A stretch of 64,000 nt of DNA, taken from NCBI GenBank assembly GCA_031216915.1, contig CM062294.1:159977455-160041454 (forward strand). Direction: 5' to 3'. The translations under genes and the position numbers were made by a program. Shown piece after piece: positions 42,232 to 53,873 of this stretch (within the stretch, counting starts at the first letter, position 1; each line of letters opens with the position of its first letter). The notes beneath the pieces are model-generated. The model did not search any database, was not told where the DNA came from, and was given only the letters and a program-made list of their open reading frames with translations. This DNA is from Pictodentalium vernedei (lineage: Eukaryota > Mollusca > Scaphopoda > Dentaliida > Dentaliidae).

Positions 42232-45200
42232 GAACAATCACAACAGTTAAAAATACCATTACACATCTACATGGCTGCTCGGAGGAAGCACATGGTAAAA
42301 TAACTCTACACGTAGGATAAGGCTGTTTCACTAACACAAATAGTTATTGAGCATGGCTTTGAACTGGTGATATTTGGCTGGATATGGTAGGATATGGCTG
42401 CCCAAAGGATATAGTTTAATATTAAACATGTTTTTAACAATCACAACAGTTGGAATACCATTGCACATGGACATGGCTGCTCTAGGGGAGCACATAGTAA
42501 GATAACTCTGTACACAAAATAAGGCTGTTCCAGAAACATAAATAGTTATTGACCATGGCTTTCAACTGGTGATACATGGCTGGATATGGAAGGATATGGC
42601 TGCCCCAAGGACATATCTTAATATTAAGCATGTTTTTTAACTGTGGTTCAATCACAACAAAATACCGTTACACATAGACATGGCTGCTCTGAGGAAGCAC
42701 ATGGTAAAACAACTCTGCTCATAGGATAAGGCTGTTTCACTAATATAATAGTTATTGAGCATGGCTTTGAACTGGTGATATATGGCTGGATATGGTAGGA
42801 AATGGCTTCCCCAAGGACATATTTTAATATTAAACATGTTTTTTAACTGTTGTAAGATCACAACAGATAAAAATACCATTACACATAGATATGGCTGCTC
42901 TGAAGAAGCACATAGTGAAATAAATCTGTGCACTAAATACGACTGTTCAGTAACACAAATAGTTATTGATCATGGCTTAGGACTGGTGATGTATGGCTGG
43001 ATATGGTATGATATGGCTGCCCCCAAGGAAATAATTTAATATTAAACATGTTTTTAACCGTTATGCAATCACAACAGCCAAAAATACCATTACACATAGA
43101 CATGGCTGCTCTGACGAAGCACATAGTGAAATAAATATGTACACAAAATATGGCTGTTCAGTAACACAAATAGTTATTGATCATGGCTTTTAACTGGTGA
43201 TATATGGCTTGATATGGTATGATATGGCTGCCCCAAGGAAATAATTTAATATTAAACATGTTTTTGAACTGTTGTGCATTCACAACAGCCAAAAATAACA
43301 TTACACATAGACATGGCTGCTCTGAGGAAGCACATAGTTTTAGTAACAAAAATAGTTATTGATCATGGCTTTAAACTGGTGATATATGGCTGTGTATGGT
43401 AGGATATGGCTGCCCTAAGGATATAATTTAATATTAAACATGTTGTTTTTTTTTTATTTAACTGTTGTACAATCTCAACAGTTAAAAATACCATTACACA
43501 TAGGCATGGCTGCTCTGAGGTAGTACATAATAAAATCAGTCTGTACATAGGATAAGGCTGTTTCAGTAACACAAACGGTTATTGATCATGGCTTTGAACT
43601 GCTGATACATAGCTGGGTATTGTAGGATATGGTTGCTCCAAGGAAATAATTCAATATTAAACATGTTTATTAACTGTTATACAATTACAACAGTTAAAAA
43701 AATACCATTACATATAGACATGTCTGTTCTAAGGAAGCACACAGTAATAACTCTATACATGGGGTAAGGCTGTTTCAGTAACACAAATAATTATTGATCA
43801 TGGCTTTGAACTGGTAATATATGGCTGGATGTGGTAGGATATGGCTGCCCCAATGATATATCTTAGTATTAAATATGATTGTTAACTGTTGTACAAACAC
43901 AACAGTTAAAAATACCATTACACATAGACATGGCTGCTCATGGCTTTTAACTGGTGATATATGGCTGGATATGGTAGGATATGGCTGCCCCAAGGATATA
44001 TCTTAGTATTAAATATGATTGTTAACTCTGTACATGGGGTAAGGCTGTTTCAGTAACACAAATAATTATTGATCATGGCTTTGAACTGGTAATATATGGC
44101 TGGATATGGTAGGATATGGCTGCCCCTAGGATATATCTTAGTATTAAATATGATTGTTAACTGTTGTACAAACACAACAGTTAAAAATACCACTACACAT
44201 GGACATGGCTGTTCATGGCTTTTAACTGGTGATATATGGCTGGATATGGTAGGATATGGCTGCCCCAAGGATATATCTTAGTATTAAATATGGTTGTTAA
44301 CTGTTGTACAAACACAACAGTTAAAAATACCACTACACATGGACATGGCTGATCGTGGCTTTTAACTGGTGATATATGGCTGGATATGGTAGGATATGGC
44401 TGCCCCAAGGATATATCTTAGTATTAAATATGGTTGTTAACTGTTGTACAAGCACAACAGTTAAAAATACCATTACACATGGATATAATTTAATTTAATA
44501 TTAAACATGTTTTTTAACTGTTGTACAATCACAACAGTTAAAAATACCATTACACATTGACATGGTTGCTCTGAGGAAGCACATAGTGAAATAAATCTGT
44601 GCACTAAATACGACTGTTCAGTAACACAAATAGTTATTGATCATGGCCGAGGACTGGTGATGTATGGCTGGATATGGTATGATATGGCTGCCCCCAAGGA
44701 AATAATTTAATATTAAACATGTTTTTAACGGTTATGCAATCACAACAGCCAAAAATACCATTACACATAGACATGGCTGCTCTGACGAAGCACATAGTGA
44801 AATAAATATGTACACAAAATATGGCTGTTCAGAAACACAAATAGTTATTGATCATGGCTTTGAACTAGTGATATATGGCTTGATATGGTATGATATGGCT
44901 GCCCCAAGGAAATAATTTAATATTAAACATGTTTTTGAACCGTTGTGCATTCACAACAGCCAAAAATACCATTACACATAGACATGGCTGCTCTGAGGAA
45001 GCGCATAGTGGAATGACTCTGTACACAAGATAAGGTTGTTTTAGTAACAAAAATAGTTATTGATCATGGCTTTAAACTGGTGATATATGGCTGTGTATGG
45101 TAGGATATGGCTGCCCTAAGGATATAATTTAATATTAAACATGTTTTTTTTTTAACTGTTGTACAATCTCAACAGTTAAAAATACCATTATACATAGGCA

Positions 45201-46325
45201 TGGCTGCTCTGATGTAGTACATAATAAAATCAGTCTGTACATAGGATAAGGCTGTTTCTGTAACACAAATGGTTATTGATCATGGCTTTGAACTGCTGAT
45301 ATATAGCTGGGTATTGTAGGATATGGCTGCCCCAAGGAAATAATTCAATATTAAACATGTTTATTAACTGTTGTACAATTACAACAGTTAAAAAATGCCA
45401 TTACATATAGACATGTCTGTTCTAAGCAAGCACATAGTAATAACTCTATACATGGGGTAAGGCTGTTTCAGTAACACAAATAATTATTGATCATGGCTTT
45501 GAACTGGTAATATATGGCTGGATATGGTAGGATATGACTGCCCCAAGGTTATATCTTAGTATTAAATATGATTGTTAACTGTTGTACAAACACAACAGTT
45601 AAAAATACCATTACACGTGGACATGGCTGCTCATGGCTTTTAACTGTCGATATATGGCTGGATATGGTAGGATATGGCTGCCCCAAGGATATATCTTAGT
45701 ATTAAATATGATTGTTAACTCTGTACATGGGGTAAGGTTGCTTCAGTAACACAAATAATTATTGATCTTGGCTTTGAACTGGTAATATATGGCTGGATAT
45801 GGTAGGATATGGCTGCCCCAAGGATATATCTTAGTATTAAATATGATTGTTAACTGTTGTACAAACACAACAGTTAAAAATACCACTACACATGGACATG
45901 GCTGCTCATGGCTTTTAACTGGTGATATATGGCTGGATATGGTAGGATATGGCTGGCTCAAGGATATATCTTAGTATTAAATATGATTGTTAACTGTTGT
46001 ACAAGCACAACAGTTAAAAATACCATTACACATGGATATAATTTAATTTAATATTAAACATGTTTTTTAACTGTTGTACAATCACAACAGGAAAAATACC
46101 ATTACACATACACATGGATGCTCTGGCGAAACACAAATAATTATTGATCATGGCTTTGAACTGGTGATATATGGCCGGATATGGTAGGATATATATTAAG
46201 CATGGCTTTGAACTGGTAATATATGGCTTGTTATGGTAGGCCATGGCTGCCGAGGGATATAATTTAATATTAATTTAATATTAAACATGTTTTTTAACTG
46301 TAGTACTATCACAGTTAAGGGTGCA
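39780..46325 (+). repeat. ~6.5 kb satellite array, ~205-215 bp unit with a conserved hairpin
   Basis: About thirty units share GTTATTGATCATGGCTTTGA, ACTGGTGATATATGGCTGG, ATATGGTAGGATATGGCTGC, AATTTAATATTAAACATG, ACCATTACACATAGACATGG and CTGCTCTGAGGAAGCACATA. Most contain TAACTGTTGT-N6-ACAACAGTTA, a perfect 10 bp stem with a 6-base loop (for example 40520-40545 and 43883-43908). Spacing between GATCATGGCTTTGAA starts is mostly 200-220 bp. Sub-arrays of a shortened ~140 bp unit occur at ~43920-44470 and ~45620-46020. A T-run interrupts at ~42205-42230. It is not coding: the repeated open stretches are by-products. Confidence 0.95.
42880..46110 (+). repeat. Higher-order duplication within the satellite
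   Basis: Block 42880-44555 matches block 44555-46110 with an offset of 1671-1693 bp and near-identical sequence, including private variants (TAAATCTGTGCACTAAATAC at 42921 and 44592). The second block lacks one ~140 bp subunit. This is a recent array-level duplication on top of older unit divergence. Confidence 0.85.
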
Positions 46326-46526
46326 CCCAATCCTGCCCCAATGTGGATTGTTTGAGGGGGGGGGGGGACAGCGTGTACACTCCCCAAAAATTCAAATTAA
46401 AACGATTTTTATGACCAATTTCTTACTTGGGAAGTTAATATAGCAGACAGTCAGATGAATATACAAACCCAAAATAGGACAGTGGACGAGCTGTTAGTCT
46501 TGATTAACCTATAATCTTGGGTGCGA
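46326..46526. other. Spacer between satellite and LINE III ORF1
   Basis: Contains a 12-base G-run (46356-46367). Probably the remnant of the LINE inter-ORF region; nothing definite is recognised. Confidence 0.4.
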
Positions 46527-47447
46527 TCAACTAGGAACAGCACCAAACACTTTGTTCAGTTCCTTCTCGAGTTTGGTAACTTCTTGGGGTGTGGTAATTC
46601 GTCGGACAGAGTCATCTCTCTTTTTCACAAAGATTACCCCATCGAATGTCCATGTTTGGGGGATCTTCTTCTCTTTAACAAGGCCACGGCATCGTTTTGC
46701 AAGCTGAGAACGCATTGAAGTTAAATGTTCATTAACATAAACTTTCTTTGTGCTTGTGGTTGTTGAGAGTTTTCTACGTGCCCTGCAAAATTGATCACGA
46801 GTACGGTAACTACTAAATTTCACCAAGATAGTTCGAGGCTGGTTTCTTTCGAGACCTGAGGTTCCAGAACGATGACTCCTCTCAATTTGACTAACTTCCA
46901 GAGGAACTTCCATGGTTTTAGCTAGGCCTAACACTATTTTATCAGTGGTTTCTCCAGCGGACTCTGGTATGCCAGATATCCTTGAACTATTACGTATTCC
47001 GTATTGCTTGAGATCGTCAAGTTCATTTTCGAGGCGGGTTATGTCGTCATCCTTTGCGCTATTCGAGCTCTCGAGCTCCTCGACACGACACTGTAGCTCT
47101 CGAATCTGCTCGCTAAATGAAGATCTGATCACATCTTCAAGCACTGTCTGTACTCTTGGGTGAGTAAGGGCAGCAATAAGGCTTTCAATTAAATCACTGC
47201 TATTACCTGTGGGATTATCAACAGTTTCCATGATGTTTTCGACACTCGAATCGATGCTAGTTTCTGCCTCGTACAATGAATTATCGTACAATGAATTATC
47301 GGATAAGGAATCTTTAAATTCCTTGTACTTTTTTGAACTGTGAGCTGTAGAAGCACTTTCACTAGACACACGCCTGCGCCTACGATTCTCGGACTCCACT
47401 TGTGGAATATCGTTTTGAATTGATCGATTCGTTGCCATTGGAGTCAA
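46527..47447 (-). CDS. LINE III ORF1: coiled-coil/RRM RNA-binding protein, intact
   Basis: An uninterrupted 306-codon frame. Residues 1-80 are polar, with RRRRR at 22-26 and a duplicated DNSLY from a 15 bp tandem repeat. Residues ~110-148 form a Leu/Glu-rich coiled coil (QIRELQCRVEELESS, ITRLENELDDLK). Residues ~154-235 resemble the RRM of L1-type ORF1 proteins (RISGIPESAGETTD, IERSHRSG, QPRTILVKFSSYRTRDQF). The C-terminal domain has VYVNEHLTSMRSQLAKRCRG and TWTFDGVIFVKK. Such proteins coat LINE RNA as trimers. It lies upstream of the likely ORF2, separated by satellite DNA. Host origin is unlikely. Confidence 0.88.
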   Translation of the reverse strand: MTPMATNRSIQNDIPQVESENRRRRRVSSESASTAHSSKKYKEFKDSLSDNSLYDNSLYEAETSIDSSVENIMETVDNPTGNSSDLIESLIAALTHPRVQTVLEDVIRSSFSEQIRELQCRVEELESSNSAKDDDITRLENELDDLKQYGIRNSSRISGIPESAGETTDKIVLGLAKTMEVPLEVSQIERSHRSGTSGLERNQPRTILVKFSSYRTRDQFCRARRKLSTTTSTKKVYVNEHLTSMRSQLAKRCRGLVKEKKIPQTWTFDGVIFVKKRDDSVRRITTPQEVTKLEKELNKVFGAVPS

Positions 47448-47690
47448 AAGTCAAACATGGTGGAAATCTTGTCGTCGAAATAAGGTGACAAGACAGCACA
47501 TGAGAAACTAATCCTTGAATCCACTGTGGATCATGTTATTTAATATCATAACTTAGCCGCAATGCGAATAATATAATCACACATAAAAGGAAAAAATCCA
47601 TTCTTACATCGTAGAACAGTCTAAAAACAAAAATAATATCAACCGGCAAGGAAAAACAAAAAATTCAACACCCCGCCATTCTTGTCACGT
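47448..47690 (-). promoter_or_regulatory. Presumed 5' UTR of LINE III
   Basis: The 243 bp between the ORF1 start and the edge of segment B begin, on the minus strand, CACGTGACAAGAATGGCGG. An AAGATGGCGG-like start recalls YY1-type motifs at some LINE 5' ends, but the match is imperfect. The abrupt edge at 47690 supports this being the element's 5' terminus. Confidence 0.45.
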
Positions 47691-48086
47691 GAGGGGTTCC
47701 GGATTTAGTTATTTCATTTGAAGCGTATTAAAAAACTATGTGACATGTTTTTATAACTGAAAGAAAATTCATATTGTGAAACAAATTTCGTTGATTGCTT
47801 ATAATATCCTTATTGGAGGATTTTGTAGCAATGGCCAACCAATGTGTATCAATGGTCAAACGCTTTCTCGCATATATTTCTGTGCAAAAGTTTGCTGATT
47901 ATAAAGACAAAGTGATTGCCATGATTGCATTATCAAGTTATGTCTTCATCTCATTTTCGTTGAATTGGACTCATTCTGCTTAGTTACAAGATTGTGCTTT
48001 ATCTTTTGGGTGACCGCTTACACGTTTGTATTACAATGGTCGAACACAAAGTTTATTCATTACTTTGAATACCACTCCCACTAACT

Positions 48087-48317
48087 TCATGGTGTCAGCA
48101 ACAATGGCGCGGCCTGGGTGAGCATCTGCTTATCTTCTGGCGTCTCACACTTGTTCGCCAAATTTCTGAAGCGGTCTTTCGGTTGGTACTGGACGACTTG
48201 ATATATTTTTGTAACCTCTAACAAATGACGCAGGTACCAGGATAAATGTGGTATCATAAGCAGTATTGGGGACCCTACCTTTGAGATTATAAAAATTGAG
48301 GTTTCAAGCATAATCAT
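48087..48317 (-). pseudogene. Fossil fragment resembling a protein-primed family B DNA polymerase (Polinton type), copy B
   Basis: Duplicate of 29690-29920 within segment B, with the same family resemblance. It arose by the segmental duplication, not by independent insertion. Confidence 0.5.
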
Positions 48318-48465
48318 TAAGTGGGAGGAGGTCCAGATTTAGTTATTTCTATTGAAGGGTACAAAAGTATCTAACATAACAATTGTGTTGTCATTTATTT
48401 TTTTTCAGAGAGATAATGTTTTCTTGAATATTCTGTTTACCATCATGCATCATATTACCAAGGCA

Positions 48466-48808
48466 CTGACGTCACAACATGACTGCCACGCATGTAGAGT
48501 ATTTATCTTGAAATCGACAGCTGTGGCGGCAAAATAGGGTCGCCCAGGTACTGACGTCACAACATGGCTGCCACGCATGTAGTGTATTTTTTTTTGACCC
48601 GGTGAGTATCCATCATGAATCATATTACCAGAGAACTGACGTCACAACATGGCCGTGGTTTTTTTCTAAAAAGTCTAATAATTAAAATACAAAAACCAAT
48701 TAAAAAATTTTGACATTTTTTTATTTTTTTTTTTTTTTTTAAATTTGAACAAAATAAAAAAAATAAAAAATAAAAATTGAAAAATAAATTAAATTAAGAT
48801 GACGTCAT
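48466..48808 (+). promoter_or_regulatory. Cluster of TGACGTCA (CRE-like) palindromes, copy B
   Basis: Same arrangement as 30069-30412. The third repeat keeps CTGACGTCAC where copy A has a C-to-T change, consistent with CpG decay in A. Confidence 0.5.
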
Positions 48809-49129
48809 CGTCTGCTGCAGTGGCAAAATAGGGTAGTATGGGTACCTTTTTACCACTCTAACAACTGCGTGTGACGCACATCTGTATTGAAGAAAATGCG
48901 CATTGGGCTCATATTTAACAAAACGAGTTTTTCGGTCCGGTGGGTAGATTATTCGATAGTCATAGAACCCTCTCCAAATGCCTATAATATACCACTGTTG
49001 GACCAAGTACTTAAAAAATGAATGGCAAGGCGTATATGTTGGTGTTTAAACCTTTGAACCCGAGAGCACGTTTTCCGGCATGATGGGTCATAATTTCCTA
49101 CTTCGATTGCTGCTACGTGAAGGTGTGGG

Positions 49130-49196
49130 GTAGACCAATCAATATTTTTACCGTCCAGCCCAAAGGTTGCACGTTAAAAAATATTAATTGGTCTAC
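49130..49196. repeat. 20 bp inverted repeat, copy B
   Basis: Counterpart of 30734-30801, one base shorter in the A-run. Confidence 0.85.
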
Positions 49197-49436
49197 TCCC
49201 AAATAATGAATATGAACTCTCCCAATTGCTGTCGTTGAACAGAGTGGCAGATACCACTACCACTAGGGTTCAAATGGTTAATGGTTGGCCGTCAGACGTC
49301 TTGTGCTAAGAGCCCTGCAATATGAGCAATATTGCTTGTACAAATCTCCTGCCTGTAGAAGTTGTGGAATGTGGGTTTACTTCACAACTCTGCTTTGCTA
49401 TGGCTGTGGCGTCAGTAGTGAGTATCTTCCATCATA

Positions 49437-49504
49437 CATCATATTACGTCCATAAAATTGCATTTATCATTGCTGAAATGCAATTTTAACGACGTAATAT
49501 GATG
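49437..49504. repeat. 29 bp near-perfect hairpin, copy B
   Basis: Identical counterpart of 31042-31109. Confidence 0.95.
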
Positions 49505-49533
49505 CCGTAGAAATCGATAACGTCACTTTAATA

Positions 49534-51728
49534 AGATTCACCTATTTTCTAATAGGCGAATCTCTTGTTATTCTTATTATTTATTTTTTATTTCACTGAT
49601 TTTTATCAGCCGAATTGTGCGAAAATGGCTTGTACGATTCTGCTGAAATTCGGCACATCCATAGAGCTTCATGAAATCGTGCTTGATTGAAACATGGCAT
49701 ATCTGTAGTTTTTCTTTAGGTATTCTTGAAAAATTTAACCCTATGCCCATTCTGATTGCATAAAGATAGGTGCCATCAAAAACAAATCTATTTTTTCAGA
49801 AGTTAGTGGGTTGAAGTGACAATTTCCTCCATTTCTAATTGACTGAGCGCTGAATACTTTCCGTGGCTGCATACAGCAGTCAAAGTATGACAACTTTTGT
49901 ATTATACGTTATTATTAAAAGTTTAACCCTAAGCGGTTTTGAGAATTTCCATAAGAGTACTGTCAGAATAATTGCTATTTTTGTCAACGTTCAGATGTGA
50001 TTTCTCAGCACTGGAGCCACCTATTCTCAAAACGTTTCCCATGAGAAGATAATGCTTTTATCCAAGACCGAGTTTGCTGTTGTATGTTTTATTTAAGTTT
50101 TAACCTTCACCTTGTTTCCGGACCTTCAATTGAAGTACCCTCAAATTCTTCATAAAATTGGTTCATTTTGAGGTCACTTTTTTCCCCTTTCGAATGGAAT
50201 ATCGAAAAATGATTTGCATGTCTGTGTTCATAATTGACTACCGAGCATATTTGTTTTATAAGTTTGGTTGTAAACATTAACTCCATGCCCATTTTGGTTG
50301 CATAAATGCAGGTACCATCCAAACAAAACTCCAAATTTTTTTGAATGTGGTATGTTTAAGGGAGAATTTTCTCCATTTCTAATTGATCGAGCACTGAATG
50401 TTTTATATGGCTGCGCGGAGCAGTGAAAGTATAACAACTTTTGTTTTATATGTTATGATTAAAAGTTTAACCCTTGGCAGATTTGAGAGTTCCCATAAGG
50501 GTACTGTCCGAATAATTGTTATTTTCGCCAGGTTTCACATGCGACTTCTCAGCACTGGATTCATATTTTCTCAAAATGTTTCCAATGAGAAGACTGGGCG
50601 TTCACCCCAAAACATTTTTGCTGTTATATATTTTATTCGAAGTTTTAATCTTTAACCAGTTATTGTGGCTTGAATTGGGGTACCCTCAAATTCTTCATAA
50701 AATTGGCTCATTTTGAATTCATTTTTCACCCACTTTCGAATGGAATAACTAAATATGACTTCCATACCCGCATTCATAATTGATTACCGAGCATATTTGC
50801 TGTGGTAAGTTTGGTTGTAAAATTTAACCTTATGCCCATTCTGGTTGCATGAAGATAGATGCCATCCAAAAAAAAACCCTAATTTTTTCAGAATTTGATA
50901 AGTTTAAGTGACAATTTACTCCATTCCTGTCTGATTCAGCCCTGAATGCTTTCTATGGCTGCATGAAGCAGTCATGGCATGACAACTTTTGTTCTATATA
51001 TTATTATTAAAAGTTTAACCCTTGGAAGGTTTGAGAGTCCCCATACAGGTACCGTTAGAATGCTAAAGCTATCACAAATGGGCACTATTAGCACAATTCT
51101 CACAAACCCTCAGAGGAGTTGGTCTGAAACTCTCCTAATTTCTGCAGCATAACGTAACTCATCTCGGAAACTAGGCTGTATCCATCGCATTAACCTCTTT
51201 TTGTCACAACAGTCGAACAAAGCACATTTTGGCAAAAAATAACTAATGTTCACATGCGATTCCTCAGCACTGGAGCCATATTTTCTCAAAACGTAGACTT
51301 TGAGAGAATAGAGCATTTATCCCAGGATAACGTTTCCTGTTCAAAGAGTATTAACCCTCGGACAGTGTTCGGGCTTTGAAGTGAAGTACCCTCATATTCG
51401 TTGCGAAATACGCGCACTTTGAGTTCCCTTTGACTGCCATTTTGAATGGAATGTTGGAAAATCGTTTGCTTATCGGTATTTATAACTGACATCTTAGCTG
51501 ACATGGAAGCACACATGTGTGCAGAGACTTTTGCAGTTTACTCTTGACTTTGGCATTAATCCTACACCATCAGTGTTTATGCCACTAACAGTAATGTCAG
51601 AAGAATTGTTAGACTCTGAAGACACAGTTTTCTATCTGTTACGAACTGAGTAGCCTGAAATACTTTCCAACTATGTAAGCAAGCCGATTTTGCCTACTCC
51701 CAAAAAAGCAAGCAAAATAGGCGAATCT
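49534..51728. mobile_element. 2.2 kb putative non-autonomous element with palindromic ends, copy B
   Basis: Counterpart of 31139-33329 with the same ends (left palindrome 49535-49562, right end at ~51714-51728). Confidence 0.5.
49720..51350 (+). repeat. Three diverged ~545 bp tandem units, copy B
   Basis: Counterpart of 31325-32960 in segment B. Confidence 0.8.
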
Positions 51729-52470
51729 CTCGATTTCTTGAACCAGAAAAATCTAGTTGTTAAATTCCTTTATAAATTGTTTTTTTTAATTATTTTAAAT
51801 TGTTTTTCAATTTTTAAAAGTTTTTTATTTTTTTCAATTTTTTTATTTGTTTTTTATTATTTATGATTTAAATGGTTTTAATTATTTTAAAAAAAAACAC
51901 TCACGCACCTGTGCCATTGAGCCAAGGAGAGGGGTTTTATTGGTTGCAAAACTTGTTCCCAAATCCTCATAAAACAAATAGGACTAAACCAAATGTCAGA
52001 TTTTGGGCTAGGATAATTAGCCACCTGTTCGATAATGTTCCCACTTTTGTTTACATAAACAGCCAATTGATTGACAAGTGTTTTCTTAATGACTGGTGTA
52101 ATTGACGTATCTATACATGCTTAAATATGTTTGCACGGTCACTTTATCACTGAAATAGCGTGCATACTCCATTTGTCAAATCTACACCAGAAGTGACAAG
52201 CATTTTACAATGGAGGGCATTTCTTGGGTTAGTCTCACCTACCCGGTTGGTCGTTGGTAATTAATAACGTATATGCTAAGTAAACACGCTTTCGTCTGTT
52301 CCATGTATGTTTGTCTGTGTTGAGGATTGTCCAAAGTGTGTTTTTTTTCAGAACTCGCAGAATTTGCAGTGCATTTTAAAGCGAGTTCATTTTTAGTACT
52401 CACTGAATTCACAGTGTATAAATATGCAGAATTATTTAGTATCCTCGGCCAACAATAATGCGCTTTTTGA

Positions 52471-53602
52471 TTTAAACATATTTTATTGTCGTAAGATGTT
52501 GACTGACAAAACGATTGGAACACAAATTATTGCAACTTAATTACGTTCCTCTTCTGATAAACAATGGCAAAGCATAATATAAGATTTACATAACGACATT
52601 AACAAAATAGCATAATGAGTTAGAAATGATTTAATGAACAGATAGAGAATTTGAAGGTTACCAAAGTCGTTGGGTTGAGAAATAAACTTCTGATAACTAG
52701 TTATTATAAAATAATGTAGAATAGTTAGGATGAAGTGCAGTCCGGAAAGCGAAACTGGCAGGTAGTAGGTCTCGTACGTTCAGCCCCAAAAGTCTATACC
52801 AGTTCTAAATGGTGGCCGCATGAAGCCGCTGATCGCGACTTCGTGCTAGTTTTAAAGGTTCCAGATCCTACGTCATAAAAATCGGAAAGTTGCATCTAAC
52901 AAATAAGTAAGGAAGTTTATTTTACATACTGTGCGCATTAACTTTTTCTTTTTTTTTTCTTACAGAAGCCAGCCAAACCAAAAGCTAAAGAGAACGTACC
53001 TCACTGTTCAGCCAGGAATCCAACCAACTCTGTCCCATCTGACAGAGCTCAAAGACTAGACTAGACGGAGTGGGTCCAATTCCCACAGCTCTATGATCAT
53101 TGATGGATATCGGTGTGTCTGGTGGTTATGTTATTCGAAAAGTCCGCTTTATGAGATAAAAGACTGGACCGTCCTCGAAATCTTGATTATTTTTTTCCGT
53201 GATATTGTGGGTTTGCCAAACATAAGGTCGTCTGTCTACAAATAGCTTAGTGCTATATGATTTACTATTTTGTACATTGTGCAGAATTTATGGATTTCTC
53301 AACGTCGTGAAACGATGGACCACCCGAGTTCCAGAAGGATACATTCTTTCTGAGGAAACTGATCTTGTCTGGCCTGTGATGATAGGATCAGCATCGATAT
53401 GTGGTCTGTCGAGTCTTTTTAGAAGGCGCACAATCCCAGACTGCACCTCCGTAATCCATCAGCGGGGGAATATAGGAAAAATATATTCTTTCCAGTATTT
53501 TCCGAGGGAGAGTAAGTTTCAGCTTTCTAAGTTGTGATATTCTGGCAGATACTTCCTTGCAAATCTCCTTAATTTGAAATTCCATTCCAAATTACTCTGA
53601 AT
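52471..53602 (-). mobile_element. Truncated LINE I 3' fragment, copy B with its native continuation
   Basis: Same fragment as 34069-34982 but continuing past the duplication edge into an RT remnant (53388-53585, with EICKEVSARISQLRKLKLTL and MDYGGAVWDCAP). It ends in a chimeric junction with a LINE IV piece near 53600, sharing about three bases (AAT). Confidence 0.85.
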
Positions 53603-53873
53603 GCGCTGATGACTAGCGACAGAACTATGCCCCTGGACGAAAGCCATCGCTTTTGCCGATCTCCTAAAGAAAACTCATCATCCACGAGAATGGAACAGAT
53701 ATGACAACGATTTCAAGGTAAAAGTAAATAAATCTGTCCAAGATAACTCAATTTTCAATGAACCCAACTTCGACCAAAGTCATGAAGATGCGGACGACCA
53801 TGAATTAACCAAACCAATAAGCGTAGAAGAGGAGGTCATGGGTATAATCAGAAAATGCAAAATGCAATCAAGC
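53603..53873 (+). mobile_element. LINE IV (Jockey-like) fragment
   Basis: Matches 55862-56128 of the larger LINE IV copy (GCGCTGA.GACTAGCGAC, AACAGATATGACAACGATTT, AAGGTAAAAGTAAATAAAT, GAGGTCATGGGTATAATCAG). It is joined at ~53600 to a LINE I fragment and ends after ATCAGAAAATGCAA, exactly where the larger copy also breaks. Confidence 0.85.

Larger units (their letters stand above)
34983..47690 (-). mobile_element. LINE III: CR1/L2-like element split by satellite DNA
   Basis: The 3' end (34983, with a short ATATCAT-type terminal repeat) and ORF2 (35645-38164) abut duplicated segment A. ORF1 (46527-47447) and a 243 bp leader abut segment B at 47690. Order and orientation fit one minus-strand LINE, 5' leader-ORF1-ORF2-3' UTR, interrupted by 38464-46520 of repeats. 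That ORF1 and ORF2 belong to one element is inferred from their matching flanks; two separate insertions remain possible. ORF2 is broken and ORF1 is intact. Confidence 0.65.
47691..53376. repeat. Direct duplication, copy B (~5.69 kb), right of LINE III
   Basis: Starts GAGGGGTTCCGG directly at the presumed 5' end of LINE III and continues past 53376 into the rest of a LINE I fragment that copy A lacks. This shows that the right flank is native here. See 29294-34982. Confidence 0.92.

Noticed and set aside
40199-46244. Recurring ~60-72 codon minus-strand frames (SSEQPCLCVMVFL...)
   Set aside because: They are produced by the satellite units and drift with unit variation. No start context or conservation suggests a peptide.
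39780-46325. CRISPR-like spaced repeats
   Set aside because: Units are ~205 bp, tandem and similar throughout, with no short repeat and unique spacers, and the DNA is eukaryotic.
29294-53376. Segments A and B as the LTRs of a giant retroelement
   Set aside because: They contain unrelated old repeats and a LINE I fragment, lack TG...CA ends, primer-binding site and polypurine tract, and enclose a LINE rather than gag-pol.
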